From: a virus | Strand: one strand, 5' to 3' | DNA length: 64,000 bases | IMG/VR virus record: IMGVR_UViG_3300033233_000006 | Span: 1-64,000 of that record | Shown here: in pieces, positions 29,501 through 38,462 of the stretch | How positions within the stretch are numbered: the first letter of the stretch is position 1 | Layout of the letters: each line of letters begins with the position of its first letter | Notes under the pieces: generated by a model | Told to the model about the DNA's origin: nothing | What the model saw: the letters and a program-made list of their open reading frames with translations, nothing else | Database searches by the model: none | Program-made: the position numbers and the translations under genes

Positions 29501-30011
29501 GGTGCTGGAGAACATCCTCAAGATGGGCGAAGCGGAGATCGCGGCGATCGAGAAGCAGAGGAAGAAGGAACAACAAGAGGGCATGGGCGCCCCCGGTGGG
29601 ATGGGCGGCGGGATGGGCATGCCTCCCGCGCCGATGCCGCCGCCCCCGCCTTCGGGGGGTGGAAGTGAACAGCCTCCCGCGGAATCTCCGGGCACGGCTG
29701 GTACTCCCGAGCCTCCGCCTCCGGGCGCTCCGGCGCGCGAGTGGAAGGTCTACGACCAGGGGCGCCGTATCGAGGAGATGCGCTATCGCGAGTCGTGCCG
29801 CAACCACCAATTCCTCGTGGACAAGCTCGGTCAAGTCCTGTCTAATCAGGATGATGCGTTCTCTCATCGTGAGCGCGAGCGCCGCGCTTTCTTCGAGGAC
29901 TTCAAGAAGGCGACGATCAACTCGCGCCGTGGATTCACCACGGCTACCCCATCGGGGCGGGGTCGCGGAACGGCCAACGGATCGCTCCCGGCACTGGGCA
30001 ACGGCCACTAA
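26502..30011 (+). CDS. Portal protein with two inteins (T4-like)
   Basis: 1169 residues as translated; about 614 after removal of two inteins (78-242 and 468-857). Mature parts show a T4 gp20-like core: YWLNRVPRYAFYVDVTDVPP, LKKKKMVNPATGRLDMRYKPL joined to SQDEDFIVGV, then WLGQEEPL. The protein forms the dodecameric DNA entry ring at one head vertex and binds terminase and neck proteins. A P/G-rich section (about 1030-1085) precedes a charged helical tail. The N-terminus LRDRVVDALRLVF resembles the LFDRVV starts of the 2H and Nudix proteins. Overlaps the Hint gene by 17 nt. Confidence 0.9.
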   Translation: MPPLRDRVVDALRLVFGAEREERRAAESPSAAALAAQPSSMYSMYGRDDLGGLLSVSQILMDRYADYEAMEEYPDIGCLAEGTLVYVVTDTGIVKPVPIEVIAVEGEGITILGFDVNRKRIVKIQANNPRLTSPSMDVVAVKMSNGRTIKATPDHLFLTADGWAAADPSKVKDGVKAAKLVKGAILIGMFAGFNPTGLTALVEPRWGKLEVLEDPTPAGKAKVYDITTVTHNFIAEGTCVHNSAYRYFANDAVQPSVTDGRVIWTVSDDDAIRGMTDDLMHKRLRAEYELWSQAYTAGMYGNNFEELLINGSGVVGLNHLPVPTMRRVEGLDGSLIGYVQDITGQFTANSHELRAMLAGNVEIPKSLALFEDWQVVHFRMRATRRRSPYGVGVGEGARWVWKRLIMMEDASIIYWLNRVPRYAFYVDVTDVPPDRVEGFLKKMKRDLKKKKMVNPATGRLDMRYKPLCLSALTKIPQLDGTERTVREMADAFARGEEQWVYSTDVEKQGRILPGKVKWAGKTRENAELLKLTLDNGESIKVTPDHKMIRRNGDFAEAQTLKVGDSLMPFRRGISTPEKGYAIHGYEWVYDPSVKLSRYTHRIVAGELGIRKPGPQDTVTHHKDFNKLNNDPRNLEEMDRTAHRELHQLAGHTGGKAVAELRKVDSELDRKLREASTRNITAFNKDPKKRARTSEQNRERDSAQYIRAYNASEKHEADNETRRRNMKAFWRDKERSAASAIKRRLVFSDEFVQAIRRLIEELPDAGAERLAKLANERGLDKVLQAANARRIKRIHADMLVKMVRKLGYKTLAEFKGVVVCDNHKVVAIEWLVEREDTYTLTVEPAHTFGISAGIFVKNSQDEDFIVGVREGRDLARIEVVSAPEWTNNESLDYFKRMLHGTLNVPRAWLGQEEPLPSKNPLSSEDVRAARVTLNLQQELKLGYERICRVHLAARGMKNPDDADFSIQMTVPSGIYELAAYEVLNARADYATRIAPFTSVRWVLENILKMGEAEIAAIEKQRKKEQQEGMGAPGGMGGGMGMPPAPMPPPPPSGGGSEQPPAESPGTAGTPEPPPPGAPAREWKVYDQGRRIEEMRYRESCRNHQFLVDKLGQVLSNQDDAFSHRERERRAFFEDFKKATINSRRGFTTATPSGRGRGTANGSLPALGNGH
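26733..27227 (+). mobile_element. Mini-intein in the portal gene
   Basis: Codons 78-242 (165 residues). Begins C-L-A-E-G-T, has the block B motif ATPDHLF, and ends GTCVHN before Ser+1. There is no room for an endonuclease, so it can splice but probably cannot home by itself. Inserted after EEYPDIG. Confidence 0.9.
27903..29072 (+). mobile_element. Large intein with HNH endonuclease in the portal gene
   Basis: Codons 468-857 (390 residues). Begins C-L-S-A-L-T, block B VTPDHKM, an HNH nuclease at about 619-646 (THHKDFNKLNNDPRNLEEM), and ends FVKN before Ser+1. The penultimate residue is Lys instead of His. Inserted between RYKPL and SQDED in the most conserved part of the portal. Confidence 0.9.
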
Positions 30012-30073
30012 CCCATCAAGCCCCTAGCCGCGGATAACTGTAGACAGTAGTTTTGCACGGGTCAGGAGATCCC

Positions 30074-30940
30074 GTGTCCAACTCAGCAGCCATCGTCGAT
30101 GCGCTCCGAACCGCGCGCGGGCCGAACGATGTGCTCGCCAAGTTGAAGGCCGAGTCGCTCGAAGCGCGCCGCGATCGCATCGCGGAGGCGCTCGGGAAGA
30201 CCGACTGGATCGGCGGGCCCGCGGACCTCGTCGCGACCTACTCGCATCACGCTCTCTGCTCGAAGGACGGCTCGCTGATGCGCGTCCGCGTGAACGAGGA
30301 CAAGAGCGGCAAGATCACCTTCGACAAGCCGGAAGTCTTCCAGCTGGCGATGCCGGTCTCCGATGTGGGCCGCGAGGTCATGGAGACGGCGAAGGCTGCG
30401 GCGATGCACATCGTCGACGGCAAGTTCGCCGAGGCGACTCCGATGGTCGCGACGATCGCCAACGCGCTTTACACATCAGGCGACCTCAAGCAGCAGATCA
30501 CGACCGAGATCGCCAAGCGAAGCATCACCCGCGACGCCTGGTGGCACAGGGTCGTCGGCGAGCACATGGAGTCGCTCGGAGTCAAGGTCGAGCACACGCT
30601 CGACAACCCGGCTGACTCCGAGCAGCTCGTGCGAGCGGTCGACGCGCTCAAGGCATCGCTGATCGAGGCGCTTTCCTCGGCGTCGGCCTCGATCAAGCGG
30701 CTCGCCGAGCGGAACGAGACGCCCGAAGCCATCACCACGGCGGCGAAAGACATCGCCACCGACCTCAAGTACGCCATCCAAGCCCTCACCGGGGCGCGAC
30801 GCGACGACCCGGCTGAGCTGCAAGGCGTCTTCGAGGGAGTCGGCGCCGTCGCAGGGCAGCTCCGCCTCGGTGCGAAGTTCCTCGACACCCTGGCCGGACC
30901 GATCGGGTCCGCGTCCGTGACCAACAAGGAGACGAACTGA
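30074..30940 (+). CDS. Head-module protein of unknown function
   Basis: 288 residues from GTG 30074 (AGGAG upstream). Helical, with ARGPNDVLAKLKAESLEARRDRIAEAL at the start and long C-terminal helices. It lies between portal and prohead genes, where head assembly factors are usual. No catalytic motif seen. Confidence 0.7.
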   Translation: MSNSAAIVDALRTARGPNDVLAKLKAESLEARRDRIAEALGKTDWIGGPADLVATYSHHALCSKDGSLMRVRVNEDKSGKITFDKPEVFQLAMPVSDVGREVMETAKAAAMHIVDGKFAEATPMVATIANALYTSGDLKQQITTEIAKRSITRDAWWHRVVGEHMESLGVKVEHTLDNPADSEQLVRAVDALKASLIEALSSASASIKRLAERNETPEAITTAAKDIATDLKYAIQALTGARRDDPAELQGVFEGVGAVAGQLRLGAKFLDTLAGPIGSASVTNKETN

Positions 30941-30941
30941 C

Positions 30942-32219
30942 ATGCTTCTGCGCGACGAAGGCCCGACCTCCTCGATGCAAGAGGATCTCGCGGTGCTCAA
31001 GCTGGAACACCTCTTCGAGCACGGCGACGCCCCCATGGCCGCCGCGGCTCCGGCGAAGAAGGGCAAGGATGCCGCTCCGTCGGGCGATGCTGCCGCTCCG
31101 CGTACCGAGGTTCCGGTCCGCGCCGAGGACGACGCCGAGGGCGACGGGTCGGGCGACTTCGGCGCCACCAAGGCGACTCCGCCGAAGGATGACGCGGCTG
31201 GCGCCGAGGGCGGGGAGAAGCCCGCCAAGCCGAACCCGTTCGCCAAGAAGGACGACGACGACGACGAGGGCGGCGAGGAGGGCGGTGACGAGAAGCCGGC
31301 CAAGCCCAACCCCTTCGCCAAGAAGGACGACAAGGGCGACGAAGACGAGATGGGCGAGGCCATCGAGTCGATCCTCTCCATGACGGAAGAGGACATCGAC
31401 GGGCTCACCGAGGAGGAGGCCGCCGGAGTCATCTACGTCCTCGCCGCGCTCGAAGACATCACCGAGAACCCGTCGCCCAAGCTCGAAGCCGCGTTCGCGG
31501 TTCTCGACTCGTTCTACGGCCAACTGGCCGAGGGCGAGACGAGCACGATCGACCGCGATGCGCTCCTCGGCGTCGTCGAGGCGTTCGAGTACGTCGCGAC
31601 CGACCTCGGCATCCTCAGCGAGATGCACGGCGGGATGGGCAAGCACATCGCCCGTCACTCGGCGCGCGCCTCGGCCCACGGCATGATGGCGCACCCCGGC
31701 TCCATGACCCACCAGGGCAAGGTCAAGGAGATCAAGGTCAAGATGAAGAAGGCCCACGCCTTCAAGAAGGGCCTCAAGGACTTCAAGCCCCCGGCCATGA
31801 AGCACGGGAAGCACGGCAAGGGCTACGGCAAGCACGAGGACGAGGAGCAGACCTCGACGCCGCTCAGCGACCTGGTCACCAACCTCAACGCCCTCAAGAA
31901 CGCCGTCACGGCGGGCAAGGTCGAGCAGGAGTCGCAGAGCGAGCTGCTCGACGGCTTCAAGTCCGTCCACGAGACGGCGACCACCTGGTACGAGGCGATC
32001 GCGAACGAGGTCAAGACGGCGATCTCGGAGAACAAGACGGACGAGAACGATCCGCGCATCGTGATCGGTCGCCACCTCGAAGGCATCGCCAACGATGCCG
32101 CAAGCGTCGGGTCGCTCGTGGCCGAGGGCAAGGTCACGGCGGAGCAGGCGGAGAACGATCTCCGCAACCTCGCCGCCGACCTCGACGACACCGTGGAGGT
32201 GATGCGCTCGGTCGAGTAG
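30942..32219 (+). CDS. Acidic scaffold-like head protein
   Basis: 425 residues. A disordered acidic N-terminal part contains two copies of EKPAKPNPFAKKDD (about 88-130). Helical middle (EEDIDGLTEEEAAGVIYVLAALED), a His/Lys-rich segment (about 255-300) and a helical end follow. Composition and position fit a prohead core or scaffold component; not proven. Confidence 0.65.
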   Translation: MLLRDEGPTSSMQEDLAVLKLEHLFEHGDAPMAAAAPAKKGKDAAPSGDAAAPRTEVPVRAEDDAEGDGSGDFGATKATPPKDDAAGAEGGEKPAKPNPFAKKDDDDDEGGEEGGDEKPAKPNPFAKKDDKGDEDEMGEAIESILSMTEEDIDGLTEEEAAGVIYVLAALEDITENPSPKLEAAFAVLDSFYGQLAEGETSTIDRDALLGVVEAFEYVATDLGILSEMHGGMGKHIARHSARASAHGMMAHPGSMTHQGKVKEIKVKMKKAHAFKKGLKDFKPPAMKHGKHGKGYGKHEDEEQTSTPLSDLVTNLNALKNAVTAGKVEQESQSELLDGFKSVHETATTWYEAIANEVKTAISENKTDENDPRIVIGRHLEGIANDAASVGSLVAEGKVTAEQAENDLRNLAADLDDTVEVMRSVE

Positions 32220-32302
32220 CGCCCGAAAGGGCGCCGGCTAGACCGCGCGCTTCGCACCGTAGGCAACGCCCGAGTCCACGAACGAACCCAGGAGATCACC
32301 CG

Positions 32303-34093
32303 ATGAGTCGCCGAGTCCTGAACGACCTGCAAGGCACCTACAAGATGTCCATCCTCGAAGGGCAGCAGGGCGGGAAGCTCGTCGTCGAGGGCAAGATCGG
32401 TCACTGCGATCAGGCCACGGCGAATGGCCGGGTGTACCCGCGCTCCGTCATGGAGCGCGAGATCGGCAGGCTCAAGCCGAAGATCGAGTCGGTCAGCGTC
32501 TACAGCGCTGTCGACCACCCGGGCGACGGCAAGACGCGCATCAAGGACTCGGGCGCGCTCGTTCGCGATCTCTGGATCGAGCCCTCGGGCGAGATCAGAG
32601 GCCGCTTCGAGGTCGTCGAGGAGGCTCCGGCTGGACAGGCGCTCGCCGCCTTCCTGCGCCGGGGCGCCTCGGTCGGCATGTCCTCGCGCGGCATGGGTTC
32701 GACGACGACCGGGCCCGGCGGCCACGATGTCGTCGGCGAGGACTTCCGCCTCAACACCTGGGACTTCGTCTCCGATCCGGCGTGCCAGGACGCCTACCCC
32801 TCGCTCGTCGCCGAGGGGGAGGAGGAGAAGATCACCGAGGATCACATCCGTGCCCGCTTCCCCAAGATCGTCACGGCGATCGAGGAACGCGCCTACGCGA
32901 CCGCTCAGTGCGTCGTCGAGGAGGACGCTCGCGAGCGCATCGGAACCGAGGTCACCACCCAGACCGAGAAGGACGCCGAGGAGGCGATCAAGCTCGCGGC
33001 CCCCAAGATCCGCGAGGAGATGAAGGCCGAGCTGCGCGAGGAGATGAAGAAGGAGCTGAGCGAGGACTTCGCCGTCAAGCTCGTCCGCGCGCTCGCCGAG
33101 ATGAAGGACACGGTGACGGAGGAAGTCCGCTCCGAGCTGTCGTCCGACCCCGAGGTCGCCGGAGCCAAGCTCGCGATCAAGAAGATCGCGGAGATGGTCG
33201 CTCCCTTCAAGGCGCCCGTCGATGTCGAGAAGGTGCTCGCCGAGAAGGACACCAAGGTCACGCGGCTGGAGACGCAGCTCAAGACGGAGCAGGAGAAGGT
33301 CGCGAACCTCGACCACAAGGGCAAGATCCTCGCCTACGCCGTCTACGTCGAGCAGCGCATCGCCAACCGCGAAGATGCCGCCGACCTGCGCAAGCTCATC
33401 GGCAAGCTCGAAGACGTGAAGTCGGGCAAGGAGCTGGAGGCGAAGGTCGACGCCGTCGTCTCCGAGGCCGACAAGCACATCGCCAAGGCCAAGGAGGACG
33501 CCGAGGAGCAGCTCGCTTCGGTCCAGGCCGAGGCCGAGGAGCGGGCCGCCGAGGCGGAGCGCCGCGCGCTCGACGCCGCGACGCGCGAGCGAAAGCTCCG
33601 CGAAGAGGTCGACAAGCGCATCGGGCAGGTCGAGTCGCAGGTCAAGTCCGTCACCGAGGACTTCAAGAAGAAGCTTGACGAGAAGGACAAGGCGCTCGAT
33701 GCCGCCCAGAAGCGGATCACGACGCTGAGCGAGTCCGGCAACAAGGCCAACCTCGCCTCGTACGCGAAGGAGCGGACAGCCGGACACCCCAAGGCGCAGC
33801 AGATCACCGAGGAGGTTCAGGCCGGCAAGCTCACCTCCAAGGTCGAGATCGACAAGCGCGCCACGAAGCTCGAAACGGCGGCCCAGGAGCCCGGCGGCGT
33901 CCACGAGCGCGTGCGCCGCGCGATGAGCGCCGGACGCGAAGCCATGACCGAGGACGAGCGCGTCCAGGTCGAGGCGACCGAGATCGCCTACGGAGACGAT
34001 GGAGAGGCGGCAGACGATCTCAGGGAGATCGGCACGTCCCTCACGGAGCAGACCCATCTCGCCCGAGGCCCCAGTCGGGCCCCGGGCATGTAA
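32303..34093 (+). CDS. Prohead protease fused to long coiled-coil scaffold domain
   Basis: 596 residues. Residues 1-168 match T4 gp21-type prohead proteases: GKIGHCDQATANGRVYPRSV, a His in VDHPGD (72), DLWIEPSGEIRGRFEVV, and the nucleophile region ASVGMSSRGMGS (about 122-133), then WDFVSDPACQDAYPSL. Residues 190-560 are charged coiled coil. Fusing protease and core in one chain would place the enzyme inside the prohead for maturation cleavage. It may cut itself from the coil; no site was assigned. Confidence 0.85.
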   Translation: MSRRVLNDLQGTYKMSILEGQQGGKLVVEGKIGHCDQATANGRVYPRSVMEREIGRLKPKIESVSVYSAVDHPGDGKTRIKDSGALVRDLWIEPSGEIRGRFEVVEEAPAGQALAAFLRRGASVGMSSRGMGSTTTGPGGHDVVGEDFRLNTWDFVSDPACQDAYPSLVAEGEEEKITEDHIRARFPKIVTAIEERAYATAQCVVEEDARERIGTEVTTQTEKDAEEAIKLAAPKIREEMKAELREEMKKELSEDFAVKLVRALAEMKDTVTEEVRSELSSDPEVAGAKLAIKKIAEMVAPFKAPVDVEKVLAEKDTKVTRLETQLKTEQEKVANLDHKGKILAYAVYVEQRIANREDAADLRKLIGKLEDVKSGKELEAKVDAVVSEADKHIAKAKEDAEEQLASVQAEAEERAAEAERRALDAATRERKLREEVDKRIGQVESQVKSVTEDFKKKLDEKDKALDAAQKRITTLSESGNKANLASYAKERTAGHPKAQQITEEVQAGKLTSKVEIDKRATKLETAAQEPGGVHERVRRAMSAGREAMTEDERVQVEATEIAYGDDGEAADDLREIGTSLTEQTHLARGPSRAPGM

Positions 34094-34107
34094 GGAGGTT
34101 CTTCAAG

Positions 34108-35559
34108 ATGTTGACTCAGCGCAGAATGATCAACGAGAGCGATCAGAGGGCCGCGGTGCGCGAGGCCGTCCCGATCGCCGACGAGTCGGCTGTAGGCCGA
34201 TACGTCGCGAAGTGGAACAAGCTCCTCATCGGTCTCGACGAGGAACTCGGTCCGCACGCGACGCCCGGCCAGAAGCAGTACGTGAGGGGCATCGCCGCCC
34301 TCATGATCGAGCAGGAGGTTCGCCACCTCAAGCGGCTGAACGAGGAGACGCGCGCTCTCTCGGTCGGTCCGTTCATGAAGTACGTGCTTCCGGTCATCCG
34401 GCGCACGGCGATCCGCCTCGTGGCGACGCAGATCAGCTCGGTCCAGCCCATGACCGGCCCGATCGGCGGCGTCGCGTTCTACCGTCCGCGCTACGCGAGC
34501 GACAAGGGCTCGATCGTCGCCGGCACGGAGATGAACAAGGTCTTCAACAAGTGGTACAGCTCCAACTTCGTCGACGGCGAGCCCTTCGCCACCGGCGACG
34601 CGGGCGGTACGGTGACGTTCGGACGCAACCTCCAGTGGCCTCGCCCGACGGCGGGGACGCTCGTGGTGAAGGTCAACGGCACGGTCGTCGGCACCGACAA
34701 CGGCGGCGGCAGCTTCAACATCGTCGCGGGGTCGATCCTGGCCGGTGGCTCGGGCTCGATCAACTACCAGTCGGGCCTGCTCAGCCTGACCTTCGGCACC
34801 GCTCCGGCGAACGGTGACAAGGTCACGGTCGAGTACCGCTACGACAACGAGCTGAACAGCCGCATCCCCGAGGTCCAGCTCGACATCGAGATCAAGGAGA
34901 TCCGGGCCGAGAGCCGCAAGCTCAAGAGCCTGGCGTCGGTCGAGGCGGCGGACGACCTCCGCGCTCTCTGGGGCCGCGACGTGGATGCGGACCTGGTCGC
35001 GCAGATGTCGGACGAGATGACCGCCGAGATCGACCGTGAGATCGCCGGCACGGCGCTCAACGCGGTCGAGCCGACGGCGGTCGTCAAGTGGGACCGTGCG
35101 ACCGCCTCCGGCGTGTCGGACCCCGAGCACCTCAAGTCGCTCACGATCCGGCTCTCCAGGGCGAGCCACATCGTCCACCGTCGCACCCAGCGCGCTCCGG
35201 CGAACTGGATCATCACGTCGTCCGAAGTGGCGTCGCTCCTCGACAACATCGACGGCTTCGTGGCCGTCGACGAGGGACACGTCTACCAGGGCGGCATCAT
35301 CAAGCAGGGCGTTCTCCAGCGGAAGTGGGTGGTCTTCGTCGACCCGCTCTTCCCGCAGAACCAGATGCTCTTGGGCTATCAGGGTCCGAGCATTCTGGAC
35401 ACGGGCCTCATCTACAGCCCGTACATCCCGATGGAGATCACTCCGAACTTCATCGACCCCAACGATCTGAGCCTGCGTCGCGCCGTGCGCACCAGGCACA
35501 AGATCACCCTCACTCGCCCCGAATTCTTCGCGCGAGTCGAGATCGACAACCTGACCTAA
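34108..35559 (+). CDS. Major capsid protein (T4-like)
   Basis: 483 residues. VLPVIRRTAIRLVATQISSV then QPMTGPIGGVAFYRPRY matches the region around the conserved QPMTGP of T4 gp23-type capsid proteins (HK97 fold). A beta-rich insertion covers about 165-250 (GTLVVKVNGTVVG...). PNDLSLRRAVRTRHKITL near the end is also typical. AAGGAGG precedes ATG. It assembles the head shell; the protease gene is immediately upstream. Confidence 0.9.
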   Translation: MLTQRRMINESDQRAAVREAVPIADESAVGRYVAKWNKLLIGLDEELGPHATPGQKQYVRGIAALMIEQEVRHLKRLNEETRALSVGPFMKYVLPVIRRTAIRLVATQISSVQPMTGPIGGVAFYRPRYASDKGSIVAGTEMNKVFNKWYSSNFVDGEPFATGDAGGTVTFGRNLQWPRPTAGTLVVKVNGTVVGTDNGGGSFNIVAGSILAGGSGSINYQSGLLSLTFGTAPANGDKVTVEYRYDNELNSRIPEVQLDIEIKEIRAESRKLKSLASVEAADDLRALWGRDVDADLVAQMSDEMTAEIDREIAGTALNAVEPTAVVKWDRATASGVSDPEHLKSLTIRLSRASHIVHRRTQRAPANWIITSSEVASLLDNIDGFVAVDEGHVYQGGIIKQGVLQRKWVVFVDPLFPQNQMLLGYQGPSILDTGLIYSPYIPMEITPNFIDPNDLSLRRAVRTRHKITLTRPEFFARVEIDNLT

Positions 35560-35603
35560 GAGTCCTTTCAGCTCTAGGGCTGGAAGTTGATTCTGGTTAG
35601 AAT

Positions 35604-35644
35604 AGAGACGGCGGTCAAGGTGATAAACCTCGACCGCCGTCTCT
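35604..35644 (+). terminator. Strong intrinsic terminator after the capsid gene
   Basis: AGAGACGGCGGTC and GACCGCCGTCTCT, a 13-bp perfect stem followed by GTTTGT. Separates capsid transcription from the HNH gene. Confidence 0.8.
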
Positions 35645-35684
35645 GTTTGTATACCGATTGCCTTGACTGTTGACGCCTGCCGCG

Positions 35685-35692
35685 GGTAGAAC
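35685..35692 (+). promoter_or_regulatory. GGTAGAAC box with TTGACT upstream
   Basis: TTGACT and TAGAAC are 18 bp apart; a leader with GAGGG then leads to ATG 35710. Confidence 0.55.
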
Positions 35693-35709
35693 ACCGGTCG
35701 AGGGCGCGC

Positions 35710-36771
35710 ATGGAAATCACTGAGAAGGATCGAGCCCGCTTCGATAAGAAGCTCGTCAAGTCACCCGAGCCGGACGGCTGCTGGATGTGGTCGGCGGGGA
35801 AGAACCCGCGCGGCTACGGCCTGTTCAACATCCGGGGCAAGGTCTGGCTCGCCCACCGCCTCGCCTTCGCGATGGCCCACGGCGAGATCCCCAACGAGCA
35901 GCTCGTCCGACACACCTGTCCGGGGAAGCACACCGAGGCGACGCGGGCGTGCTGCCGCCCCGACCACCTCGCCGTAGGCACGCACGCCCAGAACTCGGCT
36001 GACCGGCACGAGCACGGCACCGGACACATCAACGTCGGAGAGGACAACGCGCGCCACGTCCTGACCGGAGCCGATGCGCTGGCGATCTACGCTGACACAG
36101 AGGCCACGCAGAGCGCGCTCGCCGAGCGCTTCGGCGTCAGCCAGAACCTCGTCATGCTCATCAAGAAGGGGCGCGCGTGGGCGCACGTCACTGGCGCAGT
36201 ACCTATTCCCGCCGTCCCGCGTTCGGATCGCGACCGGCACGCCGAGGTCGTCCGCTTCGAGGCTGGTGTCGCATCGGACGCAGATCGCGAGCGCTTCTGG
36301 GCGAAGGTCGACAAGACCGGCGAGCACTGGCTCTGGACAGCGGCGACCGCCAAGGACGGCTACGGGGTCTTCCACTGGCAGGGTCGGAAGATCGAGGCGC
36401 ATCGCTTCGCCTACATCGCCGAAGTTGGTCCGATTCCGCACGGGCTCGACGTGGCGCACGAGTGCGCGATCGACCTCTGTATGAGGCCCGAGCATCTCAT
36501 CCCGAGGACACGGGTCGACAACATGGCGAACGCGGAGACGCGTGAGCGGCTTTCGGCGGCCAAGAAGGGCAACCGCTACCGCTCAAAGTTCTCACCCGAG
36601 CAGGAGCGCGAGATCGCTGCACGGGTGGATGCTGGCGAGTCGAAGACAGCGCTAGCGCGCGAACTCGGCGTCTCGGACACGGCGATCGGGAAGGTCTGTA
36701 CCCGAGTTCTTCGCTCGGGCGGGCACGACAACCCCGTCAGTTCGCTTGATTCGTCGGGGCTTACGGGGTGA
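35710..36771 (+). CDS. Tandem HNH endonuclease with two HTH units
   Basis: 353 residues with two related halves. First: DGCWMWSAGKNPRGYGLFNIRG...AHRLAF...LVRHTC...CCRPDHL (about 20-90) and a helix-turn-helix ALAERFGVSQNLVMLI. Second: HWLWTAATAKDGYGVFHWQG...AHRFAY...VAHECAIDLCMRPEHL (about 205-275) and HTH ALARELGVSDTAIGKV. Each half is an HNH_3-type nuclease plus DNA-recognition helices, so this is an internal duplication. Inserted between terminator and helicase gene. Confidence 0.85.
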   Translation: MEITEKDRARFDKKLVKSPEPDGCWMWSAGKNPRGYGLFNIRGKVWLAHRLAFAMAHGEIPNEQLVRHTCPGKHTEATRACCRPDHLAVGTHAQNSADRHEHGTGHINVGEDNARHVLTGADALAIYADTEATQSALAERFGVSQNLVMLIKKGRAWAHVTGAVPIPAVPRSDRDRHAEVVRFEAGVASDADRERFWAKVDKTGEHWLWTAATAKDGYGVFHWQGRKIEAHRFAYIAEVGPIPHGLDVAHECAIDLCMRPEHLIPRTRVDNMANAETRERLSAAKKGNRYRSKFSPEQEREIAARVDAGESKTALARELGVSDTAIGKVCTRVLRSGGHDNPVSSLDSSGLTG

Positions 36772-36860
36772 CCGACGAGAACGCCAACGACAAGACGTGG
36801 ACTGGAGTCGTGAGATGCTAAGTCGCAAGGACCGGGTAAAACAACGCTCGGGAGGCCAGG

Positions 36861-38462
36861 ATGCCCAAGGGCAAGGATCGCCGCGGTTGGCGTCGCAGAG
36901 AGCACGGAAGCCTCGCCGAATACGCGCCGGAGATAGCCGCGGAATGGCATCCGACAAAGAATGGCGTCCGAACGCCAGACACCATCGCCCCCGGCGCCCG
37001 ACTCGTCGTGTGGTGGCGATGCAAGCTCGGGCACGAATGGGAAACGCCGGTCAGCTGGCGTGGTTCCAACGGGCACGGCTGTCCGTTTTGCAGCGGACGA
37101 CGATTTCTCCCCGAAAATTCGCTCGCCGTTACCCACCCGAACCTTGCGTTGGAGTGGCACCCGACGAAGAACGGCTCGAAGACGCCGTTCGATGTTTCGG
37201 CTCGGAGTTCTCGCCGCGTCCACTGGAGGTGCGACGCCGGACACGAATGGACCACGACGCCGTTCGTTCGTACGTCCAGGCACGACGCCGAAAATTTCTC
37301 TCCATGTTCTCGATGTTCCGGTCGGCGGCACGAAGGCACGCTCGCCGATGAGTTTCCGGCACTGGCGAGTGAATGGCACCCCACCAAGAACGCCCATCCT
37401 GCGTCGGCGATCACGCCCGGTTCTGCGCGGCTAGCCGTGTGGGTTTGTGGGGCGTGCGGAAACGAGTGGAGCGCCGAAGTTTATAGCCGGGCGATCCGCG
37501 GTGATAGTTGCCCACGCTGCTCGGCGGCGCGCAGGAGACACCCACGGATCGTTCCAGGCGTGAACGACCTCGCCACCGTTCGACCTGATCTCGCCGTCCA
37601 ATGGCATCCGACCAAGAACGGCGCCTTGTCTCCGTCCGACGTTACCGCCCATTCTGGTAAGGCCCGATGGTGGCGGCGCATCGCCGATCCTACACACGAA
37701 TGGCGGGCCTCGTGTGCCAACAGGGTCGACCGCGGCTCAGGTTGTACCGTATGCCGCAACGATCGCCGCGGCTGGTCGATCGCCAAGCTCAAACGCTTCG
37801 TTGAATCTCTCCGTCCCCACCTTCGTTCTATGACCTCAGCCGAGCTGTTTGTCATCTTCGAGCAAAGCGGCATCTCGAAATCTAAGCACGGGGCGCTCGT
37901 CGCGAAACTCTTGGCGTCAGGCTCAAGCTCGCTCGCCGACGTGTTGGAGCTGCTCGGCGTCGAAAGAGAGAAGCGCGGGCGTAAGGGGACCGGAACAGCC
38001 CCGGGTTTTACCGACGAAGATGCCTCGCCGGAGGCCGCGCTTGCCGCCATCGACCTCGCCGGAGCCAGCGTCGGCGACGACACCGAGGCGGTCGAGTTCC
38101 TTGTCCAGTCGGCGATCACGAAGCTCTGGCGCGCGGTCTTCAAGGGCGGCGCCGAAGCGGCGAAGGCTATCGCGGCGTTCAAGGTGGGCGACTATTCGCG
38201 TCGGGTGAAGCGTCGCTTCATGAGCGAGTACGGACGGGCGATGCGGCTCAAGACCCCCAAGGGTTACGCCGTTACGCCTTCTCGGTCGCCGGTCTTCCCG
38301 CCGCGCCCAATCTCATGCAGAAGCTCCTGGCCGTGCGGCTGCTCAAGTCGAAGCGGGTCGGCAACTGGTCGGGGGCCGGAGCCGGCAAGACGCTCTCGGC
38401 TGTGCTCGCGAGCCGCGTCTGCGGAGCCAAGCTCACCGTCATCTGCTGCCCGAACAACGTGA
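36861..38462 (+). CDS. Zinc-finger (treble-clef repeat) part of a split helicase gene
   Basis: 533 residues as translated. Four repeats of about 65-70 residues each carry EWHPTKNG (QWHPTKNG in the fourth) plus W..C..GHEW and CPFCSGRR-type pairs, the treble-clef zinc-finger repeat seen in nuclease- or helicase-linked phage proteins. Residues 300-470 are helical. After residue 469 (KGYA) the frame is wrong because of an 8-bp tandem duplication; the last ~65 residues are shadow sequence. Without the duplication this would continue into the helicase. Confidence 0.75.
   Translation: MPKGKDRRGWRRREHGSLAEYAPEIAAEWHPTKNGVRTPDTIAPGARLVVWWRCKLGHEWETPVSWRGSNGHGCPFCSGRRFLPENSLAVTHPNLALEWHPTKNGSKTPFDVSARSSRRVHWRCDAGHEWTTTPFVRTSRHDAENFSPCSRCSGRRHEGTLADEFPALASEWHPTKNAHPASAITPGSARLAVWVCGACGNEWSAEVYSRAIRGDSCPRCSAARRRHPRIVPGVNDLATVRPDLAVQWHPTKNGALSPSDVTAHSGKARWWRRIADPTHEWRASCANRVDRGSGCTVCRNDRRGWSIAKLKRFVESLRPHLRSMTSAELFVIFEQSGISKSKHGALVAKLLASGSSSLADVLELLGVEREKRGRKGTGTAPGFTDEDASPEAALAAIDLAGASVGDDTEAVEFLVQSAITKLWRAVFKGGAEAAKAIAAFKVGDYSRRVKRRFMSEYGRAMRLKTPKGYAVTPSRSPVFPPRPISCRSSWPCGCSSRSGSATGRGPEPARRSRLCSRAASAEPSSPSSAARTT
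38263..38278. repeat. 8-bp tandem duplication breaking the helicase frame
   Basis: GTTACGCC occurs twice in a row. Removing one copy joins ...TPKGYA to FSVAGLPAAPNLMQKLL in frame. Confidence 0.8.

Noticed and set aside
26589-30008. A 1139-codon open frame antisense to the portal gene
   Set aside because: High GC keeps antisense frames open. Its composition is Arg/Leu/Val/His-rich and lacks domains, while the portal frame has clear portal and intein motifs.
30021-30073. A clear promoter before the gene at 30074
   Set aside because: The region has several TAG-containing words (GTAGACAGTAG) but none fits the boxes used elsewhere.
32782-33678. Long alternative frames within the protease-scaffold gene
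   Set aside because: Very Arg/Gly/Ala-rich shadow sequence; the main frame carries the protease motifs.
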